A DNA stretch of 64,000 bases, taken from assembly GCF_029626145.1 (NCBI RefSeq), contig NZ_JARUBJ010000002.1, forward strand, positions 4,685,501 to 4,749,500, read 5' to 3'. Under the pieces are notes generated by a model, which saw only the letters and a list, made by a program, of their open reading frames with translations, did no database searches and was not told the DNA's origin. Below, in pieces: positions 50,058 to 59,335 of this stretch (position 1 is the first letter of the stretch; each line of letters begins with the position of its first letter). The translations under genes and the position numbers were made by a program. The DNA comes from Micromonospora sp. WMMD961 (GTDB lineage Bacteria; Actinomycetota; Actinomycetes; Mycobacteriales; Micromonosporaceae).

Positions 50058-50461
50058 ACGACGCTCCGGCGCAGATCGAGGAAGACCGCTTGGTAGATCC
50101 GATTGTGGCAGGTGGCCGGCCAGGTTCGTCCGCCCCCCGTCATACGGAGCTGACGTCCGCTCACCTCGTCGCAGCCATAGCGAATCATCGATTGACAGTT
50201 TTACCGACCAGGGAGACAATTTTTGTAATGCGTCTGGCCTTGCGGGAGCTAGCCAAGCCAGCGGGCAGCTGATCGACCTCCCCGGGCGGAGGTCACCTGG
50301 CGAGCCGACCGGCATGAACCAGCCTCGGCCGACTTCACCAAGGACAGGTTGACGGTGAGGCGGGCCCGGCGCGTCGCGTCCACACACGGTGATGTACCGC
50401 CGCCGGTGACTCCGCTGGCACGACTCACCGCGTCCAATCAAGCGTCAAGGGAGTGAAGAGC
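50058..50461. promoter_or_regulatory. Intergenic control region between PaaX and CE1 genes
   Basis: About 400 bases between divergent genes. Includes a plausible plus-strand promoter (TTGACA at 50192, 17-base spacer, GACAAT at 50215) in an AT-rich patch, some 240 bases before the esterase start. No gene recognised. Confidence 0.45.
50192..50220 (+). promoter_or_regulatory. Candidate sigma-70-type promoter
   Basis: Consensus -35 TTGACA and a weaker -10 GACAAT, 17 bases apart. It would leave a leader of about 235 bases before the CE1 gene. Confidence 0.4.
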
Positions 50462-51847
50462 GTGAAACTCTATCGACGGCTGCTGGTCGGATTCGCCGTG
50501 TTCCTCGCGGCGGCTGGCCTGGCACTGGTGATACCCAGTCTGACGAGACCGGCCGCTGCGGCCTCGTTGACCGAGGTGACCAACTTCGGCAGCAACCCGG
50601 GTGGAATGCGGATGCACATCTATGTGCCGGACGTCCGTCCGGCCAACCCGGCGATCGTGGTCGCCATGCATGGCTGCGGCGGCTCCGGCCCGGGCTTCTA
50701 CTCGGGCAGCGAGTTCGCCTCGCTGGCGAACCAGTACGGCTTCATCGTCATCTACCCGAGCGCCATGCAGGAGGCCGGGTTCGGCAAGTGCTTCGACACC
50801 TGGTCGGACGCGTCCAAGCGCCGTGGCGGCGGCAGCGACCCGGTCTCCATCGAGTCGATGGTGAACTACGCCCGGCAGCAGTACGCCGGTGACATCAACC
50901 GGGTGTACGCCACCGGCAGTTCGTCCGGCGGGATGATGACCCAGCACATGCTGGCGGTCTACCCCGACCTATTCAAAGCGGGCGCGTCGTTCATGGGCGT
51001 GCCCTTCAACTGCTTCGCGAACGCCGCCGCCTACCCACCTGGCGGGTCGTGCACCAACGGCAGCATGAACCGGACCCCGCAGCAATGGGGCGACCTGGTG
51101 CGAGCGGCGTATCCCGGCTACACCGGCCCGCGCCCGCCGATCCAGCTCTGGCACGGCACCAACGACACCCTCGTGCCCTACTCGCTACTACAGGAGTCGG
51201 TGGAGCAGTGGACCAACGTACACGGGCTGAGCCAGAGTCCGACGTCAACCGACACCCCGCAGCCCAACTGGAACCGCCGCCGCTTCGGCACCCAGGTCGA
51301 GGCGTACGCCATCCAGGGCGCCGGGCACAGCCTGCCGTCCAGCGGCATGGCGCGCGTCGCCATCCAGTTCTTCGGCCTGGACCGCACGGCGCCGCCCACC
51401 TCGACGCCGACCCCCACCGACCCGCCCACCCCCACCCCGACGCCCACCGTCCCACCCGGCTCCGCCAGCGAAATCATCGGCACCCAATCCGGCCGCTGCA
51501 TCGACGTACCCAACGCCTCACGCAACAACGGCACCCGCGTCCAGCTCTACGACTGCAACAAACAACCCAACCAGGCCTGGACCTACACCTCAGGCAAACA
51601 ACTCCAGGTCTACGGCACCATGTGCCTCGACGCGGCAGGCACCAGCAACGGCACAGCAGTCCAAATCTACAACTGCCACAACCAAACCAACCAACAATGG
51701 AACATCAACACCAACGGCACCATCACCAACGTCCAATCCGGACGATGCCTAGACGTCTGGAGCACCACCAACGGCGCCCAAATCCAGCTCTACGACTGCC
51801 ACGGACAAACCAACCAACAATTCCGGCTCGCCGCCCTCACCCGCTGA
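50462..51847 (+). CDS. Secreted CE1 esterase (acetyl-xylan/feruloyl) with CBM13, copy C
   Basis: A 461-residue extracellular esterase. GTG 50462 was chosen over GTG 50453 because AAGGGAG lies eight bases before it. Signal peptide (cleavage near AAAAS), then a PHB-depolymerase/CE1 domain: HGCGGSGPGFYSGS (about residues 68-81), nucleophile Ser in TGSSSGGMMTQ (about 155), Asp in GTNDTLV (about 232) and His in GAGHSLP (about 285). Six cysteines suggest disulfides. A PT linker and ricin-B domain follow, nearly identical to those of the cutinase-like enzyme. It differs clearly from copies A and B, so it represents a separate CE1 lineage fitted with a borrowed lectin. Confidence 0.88.
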   Translation: MKLYRRLLVGFAVFLAAAGLALVIPSLTRPAAAASLTEVTNFGSNPGGMRMHIYVPDVRPANPAIVVAMHGCGGSGPGFYSGSEFASLANQYGFIVIYPSAMQEAGFGKCFDTWSDASKRRGGGSDPVSIESMVNYARQQYAGDINRVYATGSSSGGMMTQHMLAVYPDLFKAGASFMGVPFNCFANAAAYPPGGSCTNGSMNRTPQQWGDLVRAAYPGYTGPRPPIQLWHGTNDTLVPYSLLQESVEQWTNVHGLSQSPTSTDTPQPNWNRRRFGTQVEAYAIQGAGHSLPSSGMARVAIQFFGLDRTAPPTSTPTPTDPPTPTPTPTVPPGSASEIIGTQSGRCIDVPNASRNNGTRVQLYDCNKQPNQAWTYTSGKQLQVYGTMCLDAAGTSNGTAVQIYNCHNQTNQQWNINTNGTITNVQSGRCLDVWSTTNGAQIQLYDCHGQTNQQFRLAALTR

Positions 51848-51964
51848 CCACCACCCGCTCCACACACCACCACACGAGCCAAAACCACCACACGAGCCAA
51901 AACCACCACCCGAACAAAACCGGACGGAAAAGGGCGGGCTCGGCATCACGCCGAGCCCACCCGC
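51392..51964 (+). repeat. Duplicated CBM13-terminator block, copy 2
   Basis: Near-identical to 48391-48945. In the untranslated part it carries an extra 18 bases, a tandem doubling of the CACACGAGCCAAAACCAC unit. One coding change turns Thr of the first copy into Pro (KQPNQAW). Confidence 0.85.
51936..51958 (+). terminator. Terminator after CE1 copy C
   Basis: GGGCTCGGC-ATCAC-GCCGAGCCC, identical to the one at 48917. Confidence 0.75.
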
Positions 51965-52099
51965 TCGGCTCAACCACCCCTGTCATCGGCAGGAAAGCGT
52001 GGCGTACACCATGCTCTGAGCTGCCCGAACGGTGCCGCCGTGGACCACCGCGGACGCTGCCACGGCCTGCTTGTCCGGCGCTGACCTGACGCCGTCGCC

Positions 52100-52576
52100 T
52101 CAGTCGGTCTTCGTGACCGACGACGCGGTTACCGAACCGTTCGCGTCGGTGTCGCCGGCCACGCTGACCTTGTCGCCGGCCTTGAAGCTCTTCAACTGGC
52201 CGGGGACCTGTACGGACGTGTCGCCGTTCGTGCGGATCGTGACCACCTCCCCGGACTCCGTCTGGAGATAGACAGTGGCGCCGTCGACGAGCTTCACAGT
52301 GCCGGTGGTGGTGTTGGCGCGCTGTGGTCTGCCCTGGGTGCCGCCGCCGATCGAGCCACCACCAGGCAGGGCCGTCGGTGGGGTGAGGCCGCCCTGGCCC
52401 CGGAACCCGCCCGGCCCTGCGGCGGCGGGCTGTGCGCCGAACTTCCTCTGCACCTCGATTCCCGCCACGAAGCCGCCGGCGAGGAGGAGCGCCACAGCGA
52501 GGACGATCGTCGTCCTGTTCCACCAGCGGCGGTCAGCCGCGGCGGCCAAGTCCGCGTCCAGTGTGGATGCCGTCAT
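52100..52576 (-). CDS. Membrane-anchored DUF5666-like protein
   Basis: A 158-residue protein with an N-terminal membrane helix (about residues 22-42), a Gly/Pro/Gln-rich stretch (about 52-85) and a C-terminal small beta-barrel (GTVKLVDGATVYLQTESGEVVTIRTN, in part; TSVQVPGQLKSFKAGDKVSVAGD) reminiscent of DUF5666/OB-like folds. It is the last gene of the MacB-type operon, 13 bases after the permease, and may be an extracytoplasmic accessory of the transporter. Function unknown. Confidence 0.7.
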   Translation of the reverse strand: MTASTLDADLAAAADRRWWNRTTIVLAVALLLAGGFVAGIEVQRKFGAQPAAAGPGGFRGQGGLTPPTALPGGGSIGGGTQGRPQRANTTTGTVKLVDGATVYLQTESGEVVTIRTNGDTSVQVPGQLKSFKAGDKVSVAGDTDANGSVTASSVTKTD

Positions 52577-52589
52577 AACGATCTCCCGG

Positions 52590-53780
52590 TTACTCGTAGC
52601 GGAGGGCGTCGATGGGGCGCAGGCCGGCTGCCCGGTGGGCGGGCACGCTGCCGAAGAAGAGCCCGATCGCGACCGACACGCACAGGGCGAGGGCGACCGA
52701 ACTGGGCACGATGACCGGCCGTACGCCGACGATGGTGAAGTTGCCGCCGATGAACGCGGTCGCGACGCCGAGTCCGCCGCCCAGCAGGCTCAACATCGTG
52801 GCCTCGGCCAGGAACTGCGTGAGGATCACCCGGCGCGGTGCGCCGAGAGCCTTACGGATACCGATCTCCCGAGTGCGTTCGGTGACCGTGACGAGCATGA
52901 TGTTGGTGATGCCGATACCACCCACCAGCAGGCTGATACCGGCGACCGCACCGAGGAGTGTGGTGAACGTGTCGGCTGTCTCGCTCTGCGTCTGCAGAAG
53001 CTGCGAGGCGTTCTGGATGCGGTAGGGCTGGGGATTCGAGGCGGCAGGCGGCTGGATTCGTTGGGACAGGATCAGGGAGACCTGTGACTGCGCGTCGGTC
53101 ACCTTTTCCGGGGTCCGGGCCTCGACCACGATCGAGGTGAGCGGCCCGTATCCGGTGAGTGCCTGCTGGACCGCGGTGAGTGGTGCGATCGCGACGTCGT
53201 TGGCGTCCATGAAGCCGGAGGCGCTGCTCTTCTCGCCCAGCACACCGATGACGGTGAACAGCGCGCCGTTGACGGTGATCTCTTTTCCGACGGCCTCGAC
53301 GCCGGGAAACAACTCGTCGGCGACGGTCCGCCCGATCACCAGGACCGGACGCCCCTGCGCGACGTCGTCGGCGGTGAACGCCGCGCCGGCGCCGACCGGC
53401 GAGTTCGAAGCGGTGAAGTAGCTCGGGGAACTGCCGACGAGTTGTTGCACCGAGTGGTCGGCGCCCTGGTAGGTCAGGGTCGCCTGGGTGCTGGCGACGG
53501 GCGACACCGACGCGACGTCGGGGGCGAGAACCGGGTCGTTCAGCGCCTCGGCCAGCGCCGGGGTGAGGACCCCGCTGCCGCCGACGCCCTGCACGGTCAG
53601 GGTCTTGGTGCCCAGTGCCTCGATCCGCTCGGCGACCTGTCGGGCGGAGCCGTTGCCCACGGCGACCAGCAGGATCACGGCCGCGACGCCGATCAGGATG
53701 CCGAGCATGGTGAGGCTGGAGCGGAGCTTGTTGGCACCGATCCCGCGTACGGCGAAACGCAACACCTCGAAGGCGCTCAT
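52590..53780 (-). CDS. MacB-type ABC transporter permease
   Basis: A 396-residue permease with the MacB/FtsX arrangement: one helix at about residues 20-43 (SLTMLGILIGVAAVILLVAV), a large ~220-residue extracytoplasmic domain, and three C-terminal helices (LLGAVAGISLLVGGIGITNIML, LSLLGGGLGVATAFIGG, VALALCVSVAIGLFFG, each in part). The coupling motif RTREIGIRKALGAPRRVI (about 305-322) and final AAGLRPIDALRYE are hallmarks. ATG overlaps the ATPase stop (ATGA). Confidence 0.92.
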   Translation of the reverse strand: MSAFEVLRFAVRGIGANKLRSSLTMLGILIGVAAVILLVAVGNGSARQVAERIEALGTKTLTVQGVGGSGVLTPALAEALNDPVLAPDVASVSPVASTQATLTYQGADHSVQQLVGSSPSYFTASNSPVGAGAAFTADDVAQGRPVLVIGRTVADELFPGVEAVGKEITVNGALFTVIGVLGEKSSASGFMDANDVAIAPLTAVQQALTGYGPLTSIVVEARTPEKVTDAQSQVSLILSQRIQPPAASNPQPYRIQNASQLLQTQSETADTFTTLLGAVAGISLLVGGIGITNIMLVTVTERTREIGIRKALGAPRRVILTQFLAEATMLSLLGGGLGVATAFIGGNFTIVGVRPVIVPSSVALALCVSVAIGLFFGSVPAHRAAGLRPIDALRYE

Positions 53781-54472
53781 GCCGGCACCCGCTGCTGCCG
53801 TACGTCGGTGACGATCTGGCCGTCGACAAGCCGGATCAGGCGGCTCGCGCGGGCGGCGACGTCCTCCTCGTGGGTGATCAGCAGGATGGTGCGGCCAGCG
53901 GCATGGAGGTCGTCGAAGATACCGAGGATGTCTTCGGTCGACCGGCTGTCGAGGTTGCCGGTCGGTTCGTCGGCCAGCACCAGCGCGGGCTCGGTGACCA
54001 GCGCCCGGGCCACCGCTACGCGCTGCTGCTGGCCACCGGAGAGCTGGTTGGGCTCGTGGTCGCCGCGCTGACCGAGGCCGACCATGTCCAGCGCGTACCG
54101 TGCCCGTCGACGACGCTCGGCCGCCTTGACGCCGGCGTACGCCAGTGGAAGTTCGACGTTGGCCACTGCGGACGTCCGGGGGATCAGGTTGAACGACTGG
54201 AAGACGAAGCCGATCCGGCGGTTGCGCACCAGAGCGAGTTGGCGGTCGTTGAGTCGGCTGACGTCGACGCCGTCGAGCAGGTACTGACCTGCGCTCGGGA
54301 TGTCCAGGCAGCCCAGGATGTTCATCAGGGTGGACTTGCCGGAGCCGGACGAACCCATGATCGCCAGGTACTCGCCCCGCGCGACGGTCAACGACACTCC
54401 GCGCAGCGCATGGACGGTGGCGGCGTCCTGGCCGTACACCTTGGTGACGGCGCGTACGTCGAGGACGGTCAT
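53777..54472 (-). CDS. ABC transporter ATP-binding protein (MacB/LolD type)
   Basis: A 231-residue ATPase: Walker A GSSGSGKST (about residues 40-48), Q-loop FVFQSFNL, signature LSGGQQQRVAVARAL (about 143-157), Walker B LVLADEPTGNLDS and H-loop ITHEED. It overlaps both the adaptor gene before it and the permease gene after it by four bases (ATGA), so adaptor, ATPase and permease form one export complex. Confidence 0.95.
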   Translation of the reverse strand: MTVLDVRAVTKVYGQDAATVHALRGVSLTVARGEYLAIMGSSGSGKSTLMNILGCLDIPSAGQYLLDGVDVSRLNDRQLALVRNRRIGFVFQSFNLIPRTSAVANVELPLAYAGVKAAERRRRARYALDMVGLGQRGDHEPNQLSGGQQQRVAVARALVTEPALVLADEPTGNLDSRSTEDILGIFDDLHAAGRTILLITHEEDVAARASRLIRLVDGQIVTDVRQQRVPA

Positions 54473-55701
54473 CGGCCACCTCCGGGCCGGCCGCCGCCGG
54501 GGAACCCGCCACCGCCGGGGCCTGCCCCTCCGCCGGGGAAACCGCCTCCGGGCCGCGTCCCCTGGTTGGAGTCGCTCGGCATGGTGATCAGCACCTGCTC
54601 TCCGACAGCGAGCCCAGACTTGATCTCGGTCGTGTTGTCGCCCTTGAGGCCGACCTCCACCGCGCGGACGACACGTTGGCCGTTGTCCAGCACGGTGACG
54701 GTGTGGCGGTTGCCCGCGCTGGTGACGGCCGCCGAGTTGACGTAGACGACCTCGTCCACCTTGCCGACAGTCACCGACACGTTGACGCTCTGGCCGGCGC
54801 GTACTCCCTCGGGCAGGTCGTCGAGCGTGAACGTGACCCCGTAGGTCACGACGTTGTTCTCCGTCGTCGCGTTGGGGTCGATGGCGGCGAGCTTGGCCGC
54901 CGACCGCGCGCCGGCTAGTGCGTTCCAGGTGACGGTGCCGGTCTGGCCGGCCTTGAGCTTCGTGGCATCCGCCTCGGCAACCGAGGCGGAAACCTCCAGC
55001 CGGCTCAGGTCCGCGATCTCGATGAAGCTCGCCGACGACGATCCGCTCCCGGTGTCGCCGCCGTTGGAGGCGCCGCCCGGCGCGTTGCCGCCGCCGCTCG
55101 AAGCGTTGCCACCGCTGCTGGCGGACCCGGAGGCCGACCCGCCGACCGTGCCGTTGACGGCGGTCACCGTTCCGGCCATCGGTGCCTTGAGGGTCGTGCC
55201 GGCAACGGCGTCCTCGGCCTCGTCGACGTCGAGCTCGGCCTGGTCCACCTGGGCCTCCGCCTCGGAGGTGTCGCCGCCGGCGTCCTGTGCTCGGCCAAGT
55301 GCGGCCTCGGCGGCGTCGAGGTTGCTCCGGGCGGCGGTGAGCTGCCGCCGCGCGGCCTTGTCGTCGACTGTCGCCAGGACCTGCCCCTTGGTCACCTTGT
55401 CGCCGACCTGCACCCGGATCGCGGTGACGGCGCCGGAGGTGCCGAACGTGGCGCTCGCCGTCGAGGAGCTGCGCACGGTGCCCGAAGAGGAGACCGTCGC
55501 GGTGACCGTGCCCTGGGCTGCGGCGATGGTGCGGCTGCCACCGGAGCCCGGCTCGGCGGCCGCCGCGGTGCTCAATGACGTGTACGCCCAGGTGGCCGCG
55601 CCGGCCACCGCCAGGGCGAGGACGAGGTTGACGAGCAGGGCTGGCGATGTTCGCAGTCGCGAGAACGACGGCCTACCCGGTCTCGGGAGGGTGTGGCGCA
55701 T
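54469..55701 (-). CDS. Periplasmic-adaptor-type protein (MacA/HlyD-like), second of two
   Basis: A 410-residue adaptor with an N-terminal membrane helix (about residues 23-42). A split lipoyl domain (AIRVQVGDKVTKGQVLATVDD, in part; LKAPMAGTVTAVNGTVGG) flanks a short coiled hairpin (ARSNLDAAEAALGRAQDAGG). A ~40-residue Gly/Ser run (about 185-225) interrupts the second lipoyl half, and the C-terminus ends in FPGGGAGPGGGGFPGGGR-type glycine repeats; both are low-complexity additions. It is the cognate adaptor of the ABC pair, overlapping the ATPase gene (ATGA). Confidence 0.87.
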   Translation of the reverse strand: MRHTLPRPGRPSFSRLRTSPALLVNLVLALAVAGAATWAYTSLSTAAAAEPGSGGSRTIAAAQGTVTATVSSSGTVRSSSTASATFGTSGAVTAIRVQVGDKVTKGQVLATVDDKAARRQLTAARSNLDAAEAALGRAQDAGGDTSEAEAQVDQAELDVDEAEDAVAGTTLKAPMAGTVTAVNGTVGGSASGSASSGGNASSGGGNAPGGASNGGDTGSGSSSASFIEIADLSRLEVSASVAEADATKLKAGQTGTVTWNALAGARSAAKLAAIDPNATTENNVVTYGVTFTLDDLPEGVRAGQSVNVSVTVGKVDEVVYVNSAAVTSAGNRHTVTVLDNGQRVVRAVEVGLKGDNTTEIKSGLAVGEQVLITMPSDSNQGTRPGGGFPGGGAGPGGGGFPGGGRPGGGR

Positions 55702-55742
55702 GCGCGACAGCTTGCCGGAGGCGGCTCGGAGCAAGCCCCGCG

Positions 55743-57236
55743 CTAGCTCAAAGCTGACTGGGAACCGGTCGGCAGCAGCACCCGGAAAGCAGCTCCCTGG
55801 TCCGGGCTCGTCTTCAGTTCGACTCGGCCGCCGTGGCCGCCCACGATCGCCGCGACGATCGACAGGCCGAGCCCGGAGCCGCCATGGCTGCGCGCTCGGC
55901 TCGGATCGGCCCGGTAGAGCCGCTCGAAGACGCGCCCGGCGTGCTGCGCGGGTAGGCCCGGGCCATCGTCGGCGACCTCGAGAACCGCGATCGGCGTACG
56001 GCGTGGCGGCTCGTCGCCGACCACGGCGGCGAGGTGCCGGCGGGGCCGGTACGTCGCCAGCCGACCGACCCGGACGGTGATCGTGGCGTTCGGCGGCGTG
56101 TGCTGCAACGCGTTGGCGACCAGGTTCGTCGCGACCTGGCGGAGCCCGTGCTCGTCCCCGAGCACCGTCACCGGGTCGAAGGCGCACTGGTCGCCGCCGA
56201 AGGTGGCCAGCTGGACCGGGCGGTCGGGGCGGCGGGCGTGCGCGTCGCGGATCGTGTCGGCGGCGATCGCCAGCAGGTCGACCGGGCGTCGCTGCGGCTC
56301 CCGCTGGCGGTCCAGCCGGGCCAGCAGCAGCAGGTCTTCGACCAACAGCCCCATCCGGGCGGCCTCCGCCTCGATGCGGGACATCGTCTCGTCCAGCAGC
56401 CGCCCGGGCGGGGCGCCGCCGCGCCGATACAGCTCGGCGAAGCCGCGGATCGATGTGAGCGGAGTGCGCAGTTCGTGCGAGGCGTCCGCGACGAACTGCC
56501 GGAGCCGCTGCTCGGATGCGGTCCTGGCGGCGACCTCCGATTCGATCCGGTCGAGCATCGAGTTGAGCGCGATGCCCAGTCGGCCCGACTCGGTGTGCGG
56601 GTCGGCGTCGTCCACCCGGTGGGTCAGGTCGCCCGCGGTGATCGCGGTGGAGGTGCTCTCCATCCTGATCAGCGGGCGCAGGCCGATCCGGACCACCGCT
56701 GCGGCGACCAGCGCGAGCAGGAACAACACGACGATCATCACGACCACGTCGATGGCGAGCAGCAGGTCGGCCGTGGCCTCGACCTGGCGAAGCGAGATGG
56801 CGGCGACGGCCAGACCGCCGTCGGGCTGGGTGAGCACGCTGACCCGCCAGCGGTCCCCACCATCGACCGATTCCACTGTGTACGGCCCGTCGCCGGCCCT
56901 GTCACGCAGTGCGGCGATCGACCCCACCCGGGGTGGTGAGATCTCATCAGGTGACGGGGACGGCAACTGGCGGCCGTCGGGGTCGAAGAACAGAACGGTG
57001 CGGTACAGGTCGAAGCGGCCGCGGGGGAACCGATTGTCTGCCTGGTCGGGCGGCAACGGGCGGGCCGCGATGTGGCGCATCCCGGCGAGCTGGTTGTCGA
57101 TCTGGTCGGTGAGGTACTGACGCAGCAGCACGATGCCGGCCGCGTTGGACACGACCAGGGCGACCGCGCTCAGCGTGGCCACGGCGACGACGAGGCGGGA
57201 CCGCAGCGTCCAGTGCCGCCACCTGGGCATTCTCAT
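55743..57236 (-). CDS. Sensor histidine kinase with HAMP domain
   Basis: A 497-residue kinase: first membrane helix about residues 15-38, an extracytoplasmic sensor of ~120 residues, second helix about 160-185, HAMP (RIGLRPLIRMESTSTAITAGDL, in part), phospho-His box ADASHELRTPLTSIRGFAE (His about residue 256), N box NLVANALQHTPPN, G1 VADDGPGLP and G2 GSGLGLSIV. It overlaps the regulator stop by four bases. It should sense envelope stress or the substrate of the linked exporter. Confidence 0.93.
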   Translation of the reverse strand: MRMPRWRHWTLRSRLVVAVATLSAVALVVSNAAGIVLLRQYLTDQIDNQLAGMRHIAARPLPPDQADNRFPRGRFDLYRTVLFFDPDGRQLPSPSPDEISPPRVGSIAALRDRAGDGPYTVESVDGGDRWRVSVLTQPDGGLAVAAISLRQVEATADLLLAIDVVVMIVVLFLLALVAAAVVRIGLRPLIRMESTSTAITAGDLTHRVDDADPHTESGRLGIALNSMLDRIESEVAARTASEQRLRQFVADASHELRTPLTSIRGFAELYRRGGAPPGRLLDETMSRIEAEAARMGLLVEDLLLLARLDRQREPQRRPVDLLAIAADTIRDAHARRPDRPVQLATFGGDQCAFDPVTVLGDEHGLRQVATNLVANALQHTPPNATITVRVGRLATYRPRRHLAAVVGDEPPRRTPIAVLEVADDGPGLPAQHAGRVFERLYRADPSRARSHGGSGLGLSIVAAIVGGHGGRVELKTSPDQGAAFRVLLPTGSQSALS

Positions 57237-57937
57237 TCGTCCGGGGGCCGACGCAGCGCGTAACCCACTCCACGGACCGTGTGGATCAACGGCGGCTCCC
57301 AGCAGTCGATCTTTTTCCGGAGGTAGTAGACGTACGACTCGACGATCCGACCGTCGCCGCCGAAGTCGTAGTTCCAGACCCGGTCCAGGATCTGCGCCTT
57401 GCTCACCACTCGGCCCGCATTGACCAGCAGATAGCGCAGCAGGTTGAACTCGGTTGGCGACAGGTCGACCAGTCGGCCACCGCGACGTACCTCATGCGCC
57501 TCCTCGTCGAGTTCGACGTCGGCGTAGCGCAGGATGGTGGTGGTGTCGTCTGGATCGATGCGGCTGCGCCGCAGGATCGCCCGGATGCGGAGGACGACCT
57601 CCTCCAGACTGAACGGCTTGGTGACGTAGTCGTCGGCGCCGACGGTCAGGCCGGAGATGCGGTCTTCGACCGCGTCGCGCGCGGTCAGGAACAGCACCGG
57701 CACGTGCGGCCCCGGCCCGGACCGCAGGCGCTGTGCCACCTGCAAGCCGTCAAGGTCGGGCATCATCACGTCGAGCACCACGAGATCGGGTTCGAACTCG
57801 ACCGCGGCTGCCAACGCCTCGTGCCCGCCGCTGGCGACACGCACGTCGAACTCGATGAGCCGCAGCGTCGCCGACAGCAGGGCACAGATATTGGGTTCGT
57901 CGTCGACGACGAGCACTCGGGTCAACCGTCCAGCCAC
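57233..57937 (-). CDS. OmpR/PhoB-family response regulator
   Basis: A 234-residue regulator. Receiver: VLVVDDEPNICALL, phospho-acceptor Asp in LVVLDVMMPDLDGL, Lys in VTKPFSLEE. Winged helix: LSPTEFNLLRYLLVNAG, SYVYYLRKKID and HTVRGVGYALR. Directly upstream of the start are two CTCGGAGT-like elements 11 bases apart; the same doubled motif lies in the divergent promoter before the first adaptor gene, suggesting autoregulation. Confidence 0.93.
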   Translation of the reverse strand: MAGRLTRVLVVDDEPNICALLSATLRLIEFDVRVASGGHEALAAAVEFEPDLVVLDVMMPDLDGLQVAQRLRSGPGPHVPVLFLTARDAVEDRISGLTVGADDYVTKPFSLEEVVLRIRAILRRSRIDPDDTTTILRYADVELDEEAHEVRRGGRLVDLSPTEFNLLRYLLVNAGRVVSKAQILDRVWNYDFGGDGRIVESYVYYLRKKIDCWEPPLIHTVRGVGYALRRPPDE

Positions 57938-57948
57938 GTCATTCTTCT

Positions 57949-57967
57949 ATCGGAGCTACCTCGGAGT
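57949..57967 (+). promoter_or_regulatory. 11-bp direct repeat before the response regulator gene
   Basis: ATCGGAGC then CTCGGAGT, starts 11 bases apart, 12-30 bases upstream of the regulator start. Matches the repeat at 59336-59354. Confidence 0.4.
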
Positions 57968-59289
57968 CAGCTAGGACCAGCCTTTGCGCCGGCTGTGACG
58001 ATCTCGTCGCCTTCGATGAGTCCGCTGGTGATCTCCGTGTACTGGTCGCCGCGTAGCCCGACGCCGACGGCGCGGGCCTGGTCACCAGTGGTCGTCCTGA
58101 CCACGACGGTGCCATCGGCACGCACCGCCGCCGACGGTGCCCGCAGCACGTCGGCGACCTCACCGGTCCGCACCCGGACGTTTGCGCTCTGGCCCACCAG
58201 GAGTTCCGCCGGGACCTCCTCGAAGGCGAGTACTATGCCGTACCGCACCAGGTTCCCGTCGACGGCACCGACCGGGTCGACCCGCACGACGCGGGCGGCG
58301 AACTCCTCGTTCGGCCGATTGGCGAGCGTGACCGTAGCGTTCTGGCCCATCTCCAGGCGACCCGCGTAGGCCTCCGGCACATCAGCCGCCACCTGCATGC
58401 CCGCCACGTCGGCCAGGGTGACGAACGCGCCGCCGGTGCGGACGTCGGCACCCACCGCGCCGGCCACCGTGAGCACCTTTCCGCCGATCGGCGCCTTGAT
58501 CGTGGTGCCGGCAAGGTGATCCTCGGCGTCAGCCAACGCGACCTCGGCACTGGTCACCCGCTGCTGCGCGACGAGCACAGGATCTGCAGCCCGCTGACCG
58601 GAGCACCCGGCCACCCGACCGCCGCCGGGCGCCTGACCACCGGGCGCCTGACCACCGGGCGCCTGACCACCGCCCGGTTTCTGGCCGCTGCCGGAGCCCG
58701 GCGGCTGGCTCGCGGTCGGCTGGACCGATCGGGTCGGCGAGGGCGACGGTTGGCCGCTCGGTGCCACCGACGGCGTCACCGAAGGCGACGGGGTCGTGGG
58801 AGGCGACGGCGTCGCGCCGCCACCCGCGAGTAGTGCAACCGGGACGATCTGCCCGACGCGGGCGGCGGCGACGGGGCAGGTGGCCGGCCCCGCGTCGCTC
58901 GTCTTCCCGGCCTCGTCGAGCGCCTCCTCCGCGTCCTCCAGCGCCTGCCGCGCGTCGGCCACCCGCTCCTTGGCGTCGGTGGCGTCGATCTCGGCGAGCA
59001 CCTGACCGGTCTTCACCAGGTCACCGGCGCGTACGTTGACCGCCGTCACCGTGCCGTTGGTGGCAAAGCCGAGCGTGCGGGTCTGCGCCGGCTCAAGCGA
59101 TCCGGTCGTCGCGACCGCCGTGATGACCTCGCCCCGGTCGACGCGCGCGGTGCTGGTGTCGCCGGAGCGTGCCGGCCCTCCCCGGTGCGACGTCCACACC
59201 ACCGCCGCGACGCCGAGCACGACCAGCACGGCGAGGCCGCACACAGTGAGCCTGGCGTAGCCACGCCATCTTCTTCGGAGGAAGCCCAT
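57967..59289 (-). CDS. Periplasmic-adaptor-type protein (MacA/HlyD-like), first of two
   Basis: A 440-residue adaptor heading the operon. N-terminal membrane helix (about residues 14-33), lipoyl halves NVRAGDLVKTGQVLAEID and TTIKAPIGGKVLTVAGAVG, and a hairpin (RVADARQALEDAEEALDEAG) that is interrupted by a ~90-residue Pro/Ser/Thr/Gly-rich insert (about 160-250, including QAPGG repeats). The beta-barrel and final domain are normal. Two adaptor genes for a single ABC pair is unusual. The ATG lacks a clear ribosome-binding site. Confidence 0.85.
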   Translation of the reverse strand: MGFLRRRWRGYARLTVCGLAVLVVLGVAAVVWTSHRGGPARSGDTSTARVDRGEVITAVATTGSLEPAQTRTLGFATNGTVTAVNVRAGDLVKTGQVLAEIDATDAKERVADARQALEDAEEALDEAGKTSDAGPATCPVAAARVGQIVPVALLAGGGATPSPPTTPSPSVTPSVAPSGQPSPSPTRSVQPTASQPPGSGSGQKPGGGQAPGGQAPGGQAPGGGRVAGCSGQRAADPVLVAQQRVTSAEVALADAEDHLAGTTIKAPIGGKVLTVAGAVGADVRTGGAFVTLADVAGMQVAADVPEAYAGRLEMGQNATVTLANRPNEEFAARVVRVDPVGAVDGNLVRYGIVLAFEEVPAELLVGQSANVRVRTGEVADVLRAPSAAVRADGTVVVRTTTGDQARAVGVGLRGDQYTEITSGLIEGDEIVTAGAKAGPS

Positions 59290-59335
59290 AAGCGGCGAGT
59301 ATCGGTGGCTCACCTCGCAGATCGCTGAGCCGTAC

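Noticed and set aside
48391..51964. The near-identical blocks as long terminal or insertion-sequence repeats.
   Set aside because: They are direct repeats that encode part of proteins, with no transposase or target-site duplications between them; module duplication explains them.
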